Below the pieces are notes generated by a model, which searched no databases, was not told the DNA's origin, and saw nothing but the letters and a program-made list of their open reading frames with translations. Of a stretch of DNA of 64,000 bases, positions 9,124-16,959 are shown one piece after another. Location of the stretch: contig NZ_JBDOQU010000006.1 in NCBI RefSeq assembly GCF_039839375.1, positions 1 to 64,000 on the forward strand, in the 5' to 3' direction. The translations under genes were made by a program, and so were the position numbers. The DNA comes from JBDOQU01 sp039839375. GTDB lineage: Bacteria > Pseudomonadota > Alphaproteobacteria > DSM-16000 > Inquilinaceae. Position 1 is the first letter of the stretch. Each line of letters opens with the position of its first letter.

Positions 9124-10044
9124 ATGATCGTCCTGGACGGCAAAGCCTTCCATCATCTTCTCGCCGTCGTCCGCGCCGGATCGATCCGCGGCGCGGCCGG
9201 CGAGCTGGGCGTCGCCCCGTCGGCGGTCAGCCGGCATATCGCCGATCTGGAGCACCGGCTGGGCATCCCGCTGCTGGAGCGGACGCCCCGCGGCGTCGCG
9301 CTGACCGAGGCGGGCCGGCTGGCCGTGGAGCATGCAAGGCGGTTCTTCGAGGACCAGGAGGTCCTGACCGAACAGCTCGACCAGCTCAAGGGGTTGAGCC
9401 GAGGGGTCGTCAGGCTGTGCTGCGGGGAAGGCTTTGTCGCCGACCTGATCGACAATGGCCTGAAATGCTTCTCCCAGGATTACCCCACCATCCGTCTTCG
9501 GATCGCCATCGCCGGCACACGCGGCATCATGGAGGCGATCTCCCAGGGCGACGCCGATATCGGGATCGTCTACAACCCGGTCATCGATGAGAACATCCAG
9601 TCGCTGGCGATCACCCGCCAGCCGCTCAGCGCCGTCACGCCGCCGGGCCATCCGCTGGCCGGCCGGCGGGGCGTGAGGCTGCGGGAACTGCTGGACGAGC
9701 CGCTGGCGCTGCTGTCCGAAGGGCACGGCATCCGCCATCTGGTCGGCCGCGCGGCGGCGGATTGCGGCAAGGCGCTGACGCCGGTGCTGGAGACCACCTC
9801 GATGGACGTGCTGCGCCGGTTCGTCCGCGCCGGGCAGGGGATCACCTTCCTGCCGCGCTTCGTCGTGGCGACGGAACTTGCAGAGGGCAGCCTGGGGCTG
9901 GTCGAACTCGCCGACCCGCTTCTGGCGGAGGCGACGACCCATCTGATCGTCAGGGCGCAGCGGCGGTTGCCGGATTCGGTCTCCAGCATGGCCGACTGCC
10001 TGATCCGGGAGATGGACGCCTTCCAGGACAGGGACGGCGACTGA
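9124..10044 (+). CDS. LysR-family transcriptional regulator
   Basis: 306 aa. The N-terminal winged helix-turn-helix (about residues 5-65: FHHLLAVVRAGSIRGAAGELGV..SAVSRHIADLEHRLG) is a clear LysR DNA-binding domain; the rest is the periplasmic-binding-protein-like effector domain (about 95-295). It sits between the DUF3100 pair and the dehydrogenase operon on the same strand, 56 bp after the first, so it may be read from the upstream promoter. Identical CGTTGC-N7-GCAACG dyads before both flanking operons predict that it controls both. The effector is unknown; an organic acid handled by the neighbouring enzymes is the simplest guess. Confidence 0.92.
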   Translation: MIVLDGKAFHHLLAVVRAGSIRGAAGELGVAPSAVSRHIADLEHRLGIPLLERTPRGVALTEAGRLAVEHARRFFEDQEVLTEQLDQLKGLSRGVVRLCCGEGFVADLIDNGLKCFSQDYPTIRLRIAIAGTRGIMEAISQGDADIGIVYNPVIDENIQSLAITRQPLSAVTPPGHPLAGRRGVRLRELLDEPLALLSEGHGIRHLVGRAAADCGKALTPVLETTSMDVLRRFVRAGQGITFLPRFVVATELAEGSLGLVELADPLLAEATTHLIVRAQRRLPDSVSSMADCLIREMDAFQDRDGD

Positions 10045-10053
10045 GCGTCAGCC

Positions 10054-10079
10054 CGTTGCCGAGACTGCAACGGCCGTTG
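10054..10079. promoter_or_regulatory. Candidate LysR operator upstream of the dehydrogenase operon
   Basis: CGTTGC-N7-GCAACG at 10054-10072 is identical in both arms and spacing to the dyad at 7603-7621. An overlapping palindrome CAACGGCCGTTG occupies 10068-10079. The pair lies in the 109-bp gap before the dehydrogenase start, at a suitable position for an activator site. Confidence 0.55.
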
Positions 10080-10153
10080 TCGGATTAACCCCTATTTCAG
10101 ACCGCTGGTTCGTCCGACCCTGCGGCGTTATCGAGAGTTTCGAGGAGGACCGG

Positions 10154-11020
10154 ATGAAGACGATCGGCGTCGTGGGGCTGGGCAATATGGGACGGGGCAT
10201 GGCCCTGTCGCTGAAACGCGGCGGCTTCGATGTGATCGGAACCGACGCGTCCGCCGAGACCCGTGCGCGGCTGGCCGGGGAAGGAATCGAGGTGGCGGAG
10301 GGGCTGGGACCCATCTGCGCCCGTTCGGACATAGTGCTGCTGTCCTTGCCCACCGCCGCGATCGTGGAGCAGGTGGTGGCAGGGCCGGGCGGCATTCTGG
10401 AGCACGCGAAGGCGGGGCTGCTGGTTGTCGATACCTCCACCTCCCACCCCGACACGACGCGCAAGCTGGCGGCCGGGCTGGAGGCCGCCGGCATGTCGAT
10501 GATGGACGCCCCGGTCAGCGGCGGGCCGAAGGGCGCCATCACCGGGCAGATGACCATGGTCATCGGCGGATCGGAGGAAGATTTGGCCCGCGCCCTGCCG
10601 GCGCTGGAGGCGATCAGCGCCAAGCGGGTCCATATCGGTAGCGTCGGGGCCGGGCATATCACGAAGATCGCGAACAACCTGCTCTGCGCCGCCCATCTCA
10701 TCACGGCGGCGGAGACGGTGCGCCTCGCCGAAGCCGCCGGCGTCGACGCCGAAAGGTTGCTGGAAGGGATCAACGCCGGATCGGGGCGCAGCGGCGTGAC
10801 CCAGGTCAATTTCCCGACCTGGGTGCTGAACGACGGTTTCGATTCCGGCTTCACCATGAAGCTGATGCGGAAGGACGTGCGGCTGGCGATGGAGTTGATC
10901 GCGCAAACCGGGACCGACGCGCCGCTGTCGGGCGAGGCCGGGCGGCTGTGGGCGTCGAGCGCCGAGACGATCGCCGACGACGAGGATTTCAACCGCATCG
11001 TCCAGCTGGGACAGCGCTGA
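10154..11020 (+). CDS. NAD(P)-dependent beta-hydroxyacid dehydrogenase (3-hydroxyisobutyrate dehydrogenase family)
   Basis: 288 aa. Rossmann fingerprint G8-L-G-N-M-G13 near the N-terminus, the family motif DAPVSGGPKGA at 118-128, and the catalytic lysine K171 with N175 in GHITKIANN. The family oxidises 3-hydroxyacids such as 3-hydroxyisobutyrate or tartronate semialdehyde; the exact substrate cannot be read from sequence. GAGGAGGA precedes the ATG. It is followed 16 bp later by an aldehyde dehydrogenase, so the semialdehyde made here could be oxidised by the next enzyme. Confidence 0.9.
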   Translation: MKTIGVVGLGNMGRGMALSLKRGGFDVIGTDASAETRARLAGEGIEVAEGLGPICARSDIVLLSLPTAAIVEQVVAGPGGILEHAKAGLLVVDTSTSHPDTTRKLAAGLEAAGMSMMDAPVSGGPKGAITGQMTMVIGGSEEDLARALPALEAISAKRVHIGSVGAGHITKIANNLLCAAHLITAAETVRLAEAAGVDAERLLEGINAGSGRSGVTQVNFPTWVLNDGFDSGFTMKLMRKDVRLAMELIAQTGTDAPLSGEAGRLWASSAETIADDEDFNRIVQLGQR

Positions 11021-11036
11021 AGAAGGAATTCCCCCA

Positions 11037-12563
11037 ATGGGTCAGATGACAGAGAAACTTTCCGCCGCCATCGGCGCCTTCTTCCCCGGCCTCAAGGAGG
11101 TCGGCTCCTATGTCGGCGGGGAGATCGTCCCCGGCGCTGGGGAGGAGATCGCCGTCGCCGACCCCGCCACCGGCGAGATGCTGATGGGATATCCCGATGG
11201 CGGCGACGCGGTTGTGGCGCGGGCGGCCGAGGCCGCGATCGCCGGACAGCGCGAATGGGCGGCGCTGACTCATGCCGCGCGCGGGCGAACCATGCAGGCC
11301 ATCGCCCGCGCCCTGCGCGACCGGATCGAGGATCTGGCGGTGCTGGAGGCGGTTTCCGCCGGCAAGCCGATCCGCGACTGCCGGGTCGAGGCGACCAAGG
11401 TCGCCGAGATGTTCGAATATTACGCCGGCTGGGCCGACAAGGTGCATGGGGAGGTCATTCCCGTCCCGACCACCCATTTCAACTACACCCGGCGAGAGCC
11501 GCTGGGCGTGGTCCTGCAGATCACGCCCTGGAACGCGCCGATCTTCACCTGCGGCTGGCAAATCGCCCCCGCCATCGCGATGGGCAATGCCGTGCTGCTG
11601 AAGCCGTCGGAGCTGACGCCCCTCACCTCCATGGCGGTCGCGGCGCTGGCCGAACAGGCTGGCCTGCCGCGCGGCGTGGTCAACGTCCTTTGCGGCTACG
11701 GCCACACCACGGGCCAGGCGGCCATCGGCAACCCTGCCGTGAAGAAGGTGGTCTTCGTCGGCTCCCCCGCCACGGGAAGCAAGATCGCCGCCGCCGCCGC
11801 GAAGCGCGTGACCCCCTGCGTGCTGGAGCTTGGCGGCAAGTCGGCCAACATCGTCTTCGAGGACGCCGATCTGGAGCGCGCCTGCATCGGTGCCCAGGCC
11901 GCCATCTTCGCCGGAGCGGGACAGAGTTGCGTCTCCGGCTCCCGCCTGCTGGTGCAGCGGTCGGTCTATGACCGGTTCGTTGAGATGGTCGCCGCCGGCG
12001 CGCGGCGGCTCAGGACCGGCGATCCGCTCGACCCCGCGACGGAGGTCGGGCCGATCAACAACGCGGCGCAGTACAGGCACGTGCTGGGCATGATCGAATC
12101 CGGCATCGGCGAGGGCGTGGAGATCGTCACCGGCTCTTCCGGCAGGCCGGCGGAACGGGGCTATTTCGTGGAGCCGACGGTGCTGAAGAACGTCAGCAAC
12201 GACATGGCGGTCGCGCGGGAGGAGATCTTCGGCCCCGTGGTCGCCGCCATCCCGTTCGACACGGAGGAGGAGGCGATCGCCATCGCCAATGACAGCCCGT
12301 TCGGCCTCGCCGGCGCGGTCTGGACCGGCAATGTCGGCCGCGCCCATCGCGTCGCGGCGCAGGTCAAGGCCGGCACCTTCTGGATCAACTCCTACAAGGT
12401 GATCAACGTCGCCTCGCCCTTCGGCGGCTACGATTCCAGCGGCTATGGCCGGTCGAGCGGGATCGAGGCGCTGCACGAATACACCCAGGTGAAGAGCGTC
12501 TGGGTCGAAACCGCCGCCCAACCCGCCGCCGCCTTCGGCTATGCGCCGGGCGTGGGGGCATGA
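11037..12563 (+). CDS. NAD-dependent aldehyde dehydrogenase
   Basis: 508 aa, normal length for the superfamily. Catalytic Cys298 sits in GAGQSCVSGS and general base Glu264 in LELGGKSAN; the cofactor-site motif QITPWNAP and the C-terminal NSPFGLAGAVWT segment are present. It resembles betaine-aldehyde/gamma-glutamyl-aldehyde-type enzymes more than methylmalonate-semialdehyde dehydrogenase, but substrate remains open. It forms an operon with the preceding hydroxyacid dehydrogenase. Transcription probably ends in the palindromic repeat block that follows. Confidence 0.93.
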   Translation: MGQMTEKLSAAIGAFFPGLKEVGSYVGGEIVPGAGEEIAVADPATGEMLMGYPDGGDAVVARAAEAAIAGQREWAALTHAARGRTMQAIARALRDRIEDLAVLEAVSAGKPIRDCRVEATKVAEMFEYYAGWADKVHGEVIPVPTTHFNYTRREPLGVVLQITPWNAPIFTCGWQIAPAIAMGNAVLLKPSELTPLTSMAVAALAEQAGLPRGVVNVLCGYGHTTGQAAIGNPAVKKVVFVGSPATGSKIAAAAAKRVTPCVLELGGKSANIVFEDADLERACIGAQAAIFAGAGQSCVSGSRLLVQRSVYDRFVEMVAAGARRLRTGDPLDPATEVGPINNAAQYRHVLGMIESGIGEGVEIVTGSSGRPAERGYFVEPTVLKNVSNDMAVAREEIFGPVVAAIPFDTEEEAIAIANDSPFGLAGAVWTGNVGRAHRVAAQVKAGTFWINSYKVINVASPFGGYDSSGYGRSSGIEALHEYTQVKSVWVETAAQPAAAFGYAPGVGA

Positions 12564-12576
12564 GGGGCGTCCCCCT

Positions 12577-12770
12577 CGTCCTGGGCCTGTCGACGAGTGT
12601 GGGGCACACATGGTTCGACAGGCTCACCATGAGGTTTTGCTTGTTGGTCATTCCGGCCCCCGAGCCGGAATCCATGCGATGTCGACGCCCCATGGATGCT
12701 GGATCAAGTCCAGCATGACGGTATTTGGCGGAGGCGCACAGGTTGACAGGCTCGCCATGAGGGGAACGGC
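12577..12770. repeat. Composite palindromic repeat, locus 1 of 4 (A-B-B'-A')
   Basis: Intergenic between converging genes. Unit A (about 12580-12632) holds CCTGTCGACGAG and TTCGACAGGCTCACCATGAGG-type arms. Unit B (about 12647-12677) is a hairpin around CATTCCGG..CCGGAATCC. Unit B' (about 12694-12719) is an inverted relative, ATGCTGGATCAAGTCCAGCAT. A partial A' (about 12743-12765) ends with GACAGGCTCGCCATGAGG. The same units occur at about 16.3, 36.9 and 57.8 kb. The hairpins could end transcription from both sides (inference). Confidence 0.75.
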
Positions 12771-12773
12771 TCC

Positions 12774-13658
12774 CTAACCTTCGACGAATGCCAGCCAGGT
12801 GTTCCCGTGCGCTTCGGCGTCGGTGAGCGTTATGCTGTCGCCGGATCGGCGGTAGGCCGCTCCCCCCATCTTCAGGAGGGGCTCGACGGCGTCTAGGTCG
12901 CCTACGCGCACATGGATGGCGACGTAACAGGGCTGAGACTCGCGAGCCAGAGCGGCGGGCAGTCTTCCGTAGCGCGCCTCGACCGCCTTCCGGTCCCCGA
13001 CGATGAATTCGCCGTTGCCGGTCCGCGCGCCGAAACCGCCGGGCAGGTCGAAGATCGCGCTTTCCCCGTAAAGGCCGGCCAGCCGCCGGCGCACCCTCGG
13101 CTGGTCCGCTTCGGCCGCCAGGATCGTCACCTGCCGGATGCCGAAGGCGCCGTTGGGATGATCCATCCAGGCCGGCACATAGATCAGGTCCGGCCGGTGC
13201 TGATGGCAGAGGAAGTTGGACAGGCGCGGCAGGGCCGGATCGTGGATGATCTTGAGCGTCGTGGCGGTTCGGTCCGCGCCGGCGTCGGGCAGGGTGACGT
13301 CGCGGCCGAACTCTATCGTGCCCTGGCAGGCGATCCCGCGGTCCCGCAGGGCGGCTTCGTCCCCATCCGCATCCTCGCTATGGAGCGCCAGGAGGGAGAT
13401 GCCCTCCCGTTCCTCCAGATGGTCGCGGATGTGGCGGCCGAACCTGAATGTCCCGGCCGGGCGTTCGTCGATCAGGCCTTCGTCATAGACGCTCATCAGT
13501 TCGATCAGGCAGCCGTCGAACATCGCCAGCGCCGTGCTGGTGCCCCACGGATGCCGGCCGACCGGCGTCACGGTGAAGCCCAGCGCCCGGAACCGCCGGA
13601 CGGCCGCTTCGATGTCGCGGACCAGGATGAGCGGATGATCGATGCCGAGAGCCGACAT
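12774..13658 (-). CDS. VOC-superfamily (glyoxalase-like) protein
   Basis: 294 aa starting at the ATG at 13658, chosen because GGAGG lies 6 nt upstream and the glyoxalase fold begins at once (HPLILVRDIEAAVRRFRALGF). Two beta-alpha-beta-beta-beta halves are visible (about 1-140 and 150-290); a possible metal ligand is the His in DHPL, and Glu in LIELMS. It resembles the glyoxalase-like domain family (PF13468), whose members are mostly uncharacterised ring-cleavage or isomerase-like proteins. It starts 8 bp after cysE, so the two are an operon; the functional link is not obvious. Confidence 0.8.
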   Translation of the reverse strand: MSALGIDHPLILVRDIEAAVRRFRALGFTVTPVGRHPWGTSTALAMFDGCLIELMSVYDEGLIDERPAGTFRFGRHIRDHLEEREGISLLALHSEDADGDEAALRDRGIACQGTIEFGRDVTLPDAGADRTATTLKIIHDPALPRLSNFLCHQHRPDLIYVPAWMDHPNGAFGIRQVTILAAEADQPRVRRRLAGLYGESAIFDLPGGFGARTGNGEFIVGDRKAVEARYGRLPAALARESQPCYVAIHVRVGDLDAVEPLLKMGGAAYRRSGDSITLTDAEAHGNTWLAFVEG

Positions 13659-13666
13659 GCTGCCTC

Positions 13667-14578
13667 CTACGCCTGGAAGCCGGAGAAGGAGTCGCCCGAT
13701 CGCGTCTTCGGTTTGGCCGGCACGCCGGCGACCGTCGTTCCGGTAGGAACGTCGGCCAGCACCACCGAACCGGCCGCCACGACCGCCCCTTCTCCAATTT
13801 CTATGCCGCCCAGAAGGATCGCCCCGGCGCCGATCGTCGCGTTCCGGCACAGGCGGGGGTGGCGGCGATCGCTCTTGTCCTTCAGCGTGCTGCCGAGGGT
13901 GACGCCATGCCATATCGAGGCCCCGTCCTCCACGATCGCCGTTTCCCCGACGACGAAGCCGAGCCCGTGGTCCAGCCAGACGCCGCATCCGAACCGGGCA
14001 GCGGGATGGATATCGGTGGAGAAGGCGCGGCCGAACAGCGTCTTCAGCGCCAGCGCCGAATCGGCACGCCCCTCCCGCCAGAGGCTGTGGGCAACCCGGT
14101 GCCCCAGAAGCGCATGGACGCCGCGGGAGAAGAGCAGTGTCGCGATATCCCCTCCCGGCTCGAAATTCCGGTGCGCGGTGATCGCGACATCGGCCAGCGC
14201 CCCTTCCAGCGCGGCGCGGTCTGTCTCCAGCACCTTCAGCGCCGCGTCGCGGACGCATCGGCGGCTCCCTTCCGCCGGGATGGCGCTGGCAAGAACAGCC
14301 GCGAGAAGCTCCGTTTCCGAGCGGAGATCCGTCACATCGACCGCCAGGGCCGCGTCGACCAGCGGGTCGCGGGCGAAGAGCGTCCGGGCTTCCTCAAGCA
14401 AATCAACCGCCGGCCGGGCCGGTCGTCCGCTGTCGATATCGGTCACTCTTCCCCCGGACGCGCTGACGAGATTTGCAGCCACTCTGCCAGCTTGCCCGGA
14501 ATGATGAAACCCGGCGGCGAAACCCGCGCCGACATTGACCTGACGCCGCCTGTCGGCTGTAGTCTCAGGCGTGCGCAC
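13667..14578 (-). CDS. cysE: Serine O-acetyltransferase
   Basis: Transfers acetyl from acetyl-CoA to serine, the first step of cysteine synthesis. The N-terminal helical domain (about 60-175) and the left-handed beta-helix of hexapeptide repeats (about 180-285: STDIHPAARFGCGVWLDHGLGFVVGETAIVEDG) are typical, with the catalytic D-H pair in LDHGLG. 303 aa is longer than E. coli CysE because of about 45 weakly conserved N-terminal residues. The given GTG overlaps the start of the divergent MFS gene by 8 bp, so a start further in, for example the GTG before TDIDSGRPARP, is quite possible. Confidence 0.88.
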   Translation of the reverse strand: MRTPETTADRRRQVNVGAGFAAGFHHSGQAGRVAANLVSASGGRVTDIDSGRPARPAVDLLEEARTLFARDPLVDAALAVDVTDLRSETELLAAVLASAIPAEGSRRCVRDAALKVLETDRAALEGALADVAITAHRNFEPGGDIATLLFSRGVHALLGHRVAHSLWREGRADSALALKTLFGRAFSTDIHPAARFGCGVWLDHGLGFVVGETAIVEDGASIWHGVTLGSTLKDKSDRRHPRLCRNATIGAGAILLGGIEIGEGAVVAAGSVVLADVPTGTTVAGVPAKPKTRSGDSFSGFQA

Positions 14579-16283
14579 CGAGATTCCATCCGAACCAGCC
14601 CTCTCCCCCGACCATCCGACCGATCCGGAACGGCCGTCGGCGCTGGCGCCGCTCCGCTACCCGATCTTCCGGGCAGTCTGGATCGCCAGCCTGGGGTCGA
14701 ATTTCGGCGGGCTGATCCAGGCGGTCGGCGCGTCCTGGATGATGACCTCCATCACCGATTCGGCCGACATGGTGGCGCTGGTCCAGGCGTCGACCACACT
14801 TCCGATCATGCTGCTGTCGCTGGTGGCGGGCGCGCTAGCCGACAATCTGGACCGGCGGCGGATGATGCTGGCCGCCCAGGCCTTCATGCTGACGGTGTCG
14901 ATCACGCTGGCGGTCTTCACCTGGGCCGGCCTTGTCACGCCATGGCTGCTGCTGCTGTTCACTTTCCTGATCGGCTGCGGGACGGCATTCAACGGCCCGG
15001 CCTGGCAGGCTTCGGTGGGGGAGATGGTGCCGCGGAAGGATCTGGCGGGCGCGATCATGCTGAACAGCATGGGCTTCAACATGGCGCGCAGCGTCGGTCC
15101 GGCGGTGGGCGGCCTGATCGTGGCGGCGGCGGGGGCGGCGGCGGCCTTCGCGGTCAACGCCGTCAGCTATGTCGGGCTGGTCACGGTCCTGTTGCGGTGG
15201 AAGCCGGACTATCCGCCCCGGCTGTTGCCCCGCGAGACGCTGGGCGTCGCCATGAGCGCCGGCGTCCGCTATGTGGCGATGTCGCCCAGCATCGGCGCAG
15301 TGCTGCTGCGCGGCCTTGTCTTCGGCTTCGCGGCCAGCGCCATCCCGGCGCTGATGCCGCTGGTCGCGCGGGAGTTGATCGGCGGCGGACCGCTGGTCTA
15401 CGGCCTGCTGTTCGGGGCGTTCGGCGTCGGCGCGGTGACGGGCGCCTTCTCACGCGGGCCGCTGCGCGCCGCCATGTCGGCGGAGATGATGGTGCGGCTT
15501 TCCTGCATCACCTTCGGGCTCGCCGCCGTCACGGTGGGGCTGAGCCCGGTGCTGTGGCTGACCATGCCGGCGCTGATGGTCACCGGCGCCGGCTGGGTGC
15601 TGGCGCTGTCCAGCTTCAATGTCACGGTCCAGATGTCCGCGCCGCGCTGGGTCGTCGCCCGCGCCCTGTCGATCTACCAGATGGCGACGTTCGGCGGCAT
15701 GGCGGCGGGAAGCTGGGGCTGGGGCCTGATCGCGGAAGGCCATGGGGTGGCCATGGCGCTCTATGTCTCGGCGCTGGTCCAACTCGCCTGCGCGCTGATC
15801 GGCCTGCGCGTGCCGCTGCCGGCCTCGGAGCATCTGAACCTCGACCCGCTGCGTCCGTGGAAGGAGCCTGAGACCACCGTGCCGATCCTGGGGCGCAGCG
15901 GTCCCGTCGTCGTCACGATCGACTATGTGATCCACAAGGAGGATGTGTTGGATTTCCTGGCGGCGATGTCCGAAAGGCGGCGCATCCGGCGGCGCGACGG
16001 CGCCCGCCACTGGACCCTGGCGCGGGATTTGGCCGATCCGGAGAAATGGGTGGAGCGCTACCAGACGCCGACCTGGCTGGACTATGTGCGCCACAACCAG
16101 CGCATCACCCAGGCGGATGCGGAGATCACCGAACGCATCCGCACGCTGCACAAGGGGGCCGAGCCGCCCCAGGTCCACCGCATGATCGAACGCCAGACCG
16201 GCTCCATTCCCGCCGGCCGCGCGCCCCACCCCCACCCCCGCGAACTGCACGAGCCCCTCACCGACCCGACGCGGTCTTCGTAG
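14571..16283 (+). CDS. MFS exporter with C-terminal soluble domain (MFS_3/EntS-like)
   Basis: 570 aa. Residues about 30-430 form a 12-helix major facilitator of the PF05977 type (AVWIASLGSNFGGLIQAVGASWMM; GALADNLDRRRMM between helices 2 and 3). The last 130 residues are soluble and contain a DYVIHKEDVLDFLAAM..RRRRDGARHW stretch typical of this subgroup, related to small alpha+beta barrel domains. Family members export siderophores or drugs; substrate unknown here. The start is a GTG with no strong ribosome site, divergent from and overlapping the longest cysE reading frame. Confidence 0.87.
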   Translation: MRTEIPSEPALSPDHPTDPERPSALAPLRYPIFRAVWIASLGSNFGGLIQAVGASWMMTSITDSADMVALVQASTTLPIMLLSLVAGALADNLDRRRMMLAAQAFMLTVSITLAVFTWAGLVTPWLLLLFTFLIGCGTAFNGPAWQASVGEMVPRKDLAGAIMLNSMGFNMARSVGPAVGGLIVAAAGAAAAFAVNAVSYVGLVTVLLRWKPDYPPRLLPRETLGVAMSAGVRYVAMSPSIGAVLLRGLVFGFAASAIPALMPLVARELIGGGPLVYGLLFGAFGVGAVTGAFSRGPLRAAMSAEMMVRLSCITFGLAAVTVGLSPVLWLTMPALMVTGAGWVLALSSFNVTVQMSAPRWVVARALSIYQMATFGGMAAGSWGWGLIAEGHGVAMALYVSALVQLACALIGLRVPLPASEHLNLDPLRPWKEPETTVPILGRSGPVVVTIDYVIHKEDVLDFLAAMSERRRIRRRDGARHWTLARDLADPEKWVERYQTPTWLDYVRHNQRITQADAEITERIRTLHKGAEPPQVHRMIERQTGSIPAGRAPHPHPRELHEPLTDPTRSS

Positions 16284-16480
16284 GCCGTCCCCTCATGGTG
16301 AGCCCGTCGAACCATGCGGGCACACATCCTTCGACGGGCTCAGGATGAGGCGAATTTGTCGTCATGCCGGACTTGATCCGGCATCCATAGGGTGTCGAGG
16401 CCGCATGGATTCCGGCTCGGGGGCCGGAATGACCAACCAGGGAAAAACCTCATGGTGAGCCCGTCGAACCATGCAGGCGG
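16284..16480. repeat. Composite palindromic repeat, locus 2 of 4 (A-B-B'-A')
   Basis: Best-preserved copy. A at about 16289-16349 (CCTCATGGTGAGCCCGTCGA..TCGACGGGCTCAGGATGAGG, arms inverted), B at about 16361-16390 (GTCATGCCGGACTTGATCCGGCAT), B' at about 16403-16435 (ATTCCGGCTCGG..CCGGAATGACC), A' at about 16449-16476. It separates the converging MFS and lipoprotein genes. Mirror order and inverted B pair match the other loci. Confidence 0.8.
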
Positions 16481-16483
16481 CGG

Positions 16484-16945
16484 TCACGCCGGCTCGGTAT
16501 AGAATTCGCCGTCGCGTTCGCAGAGCTTGTAGCGGGTAGTGTCCTGGGTTCCGTCGTCCAGGGTGATCGTCTGTTCCTGGATCTGGCAGTCGTCGCCGGT
16601 GGACGCCGTGCTTTTCGCCACCGGGCGGACCACGCCCGTAGCGCCGGTGTCCGGGTTGGACCAGGTCTGCGCCGCGCCGGACTGGTAGGTGTCGATGGTC
16701 GATTGCTGGGCCATCTGCCGATCGCGCTCATCGAGATAAGCGCCCACCTGCTGGCCGATCAGCGCGCCGGCCCCGACGCCGATGCCGGTGGCGATCAACT
16801 GGCCTGTCCCGCTGCCGAACTGTGAGCCCAGCAACCCGCCGATGATGCCGCCCGCGCCCGCGCCGACCGTCTGGTTCGTGCTCTGACATCCGCCCAGCGC
16901 CAAGCCGGCGATCAGGAGAGCCGTCACCGCCGAAGATTTTGCCAT
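16484..16945 (-). CDS. Glycine-zipper 2TM lipoprotein
   Basis: 153 aa from the ATG at 16945, preferred because GGGAGG lies 8 nt upstream; a longer frame would start inside the preceding gene's tail. The N-terminus is a lipoprotein signal (AVTALLIAGLALGGC) with the lipidated Cys near residue 19. Residues about 25-80 are Gly/Ala-rich with spaced glycines (GAGAGGIIGGLLGSQFGSGTGQ, GVGAGALIGQQVG), the glycine-zipper pattern of SlyB/OsmB/17-kDa antigen proteins. Probably outer-membrane located. It follows the large secreted protein gene by 14 bp in one operon. Confidence 0.85.
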   Translation of the reverse strand: MAKSSAVTALLIAGLALGGCQSTNQTVGAGAGGIIGGLLGSQFGSGTGQLIATGIGVGAGALIGQQVGAYLDERDRQMAQQSTIDTYQSGAAQTWSNPDTGATGVVRPVAKSTASTGDDCQIQEQTITLDDGTQDTTRYKLCERDGEFYTEPA

Positions 16946-16959
16946 CTCACCCGCCTCCC

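Noticed and set aside
12541..12777. 78-codon frame inside repeat locus 1
   Set aside because: It is the translation of the composite palindrome; a similar frame occurs in locus 3 for the same reason.
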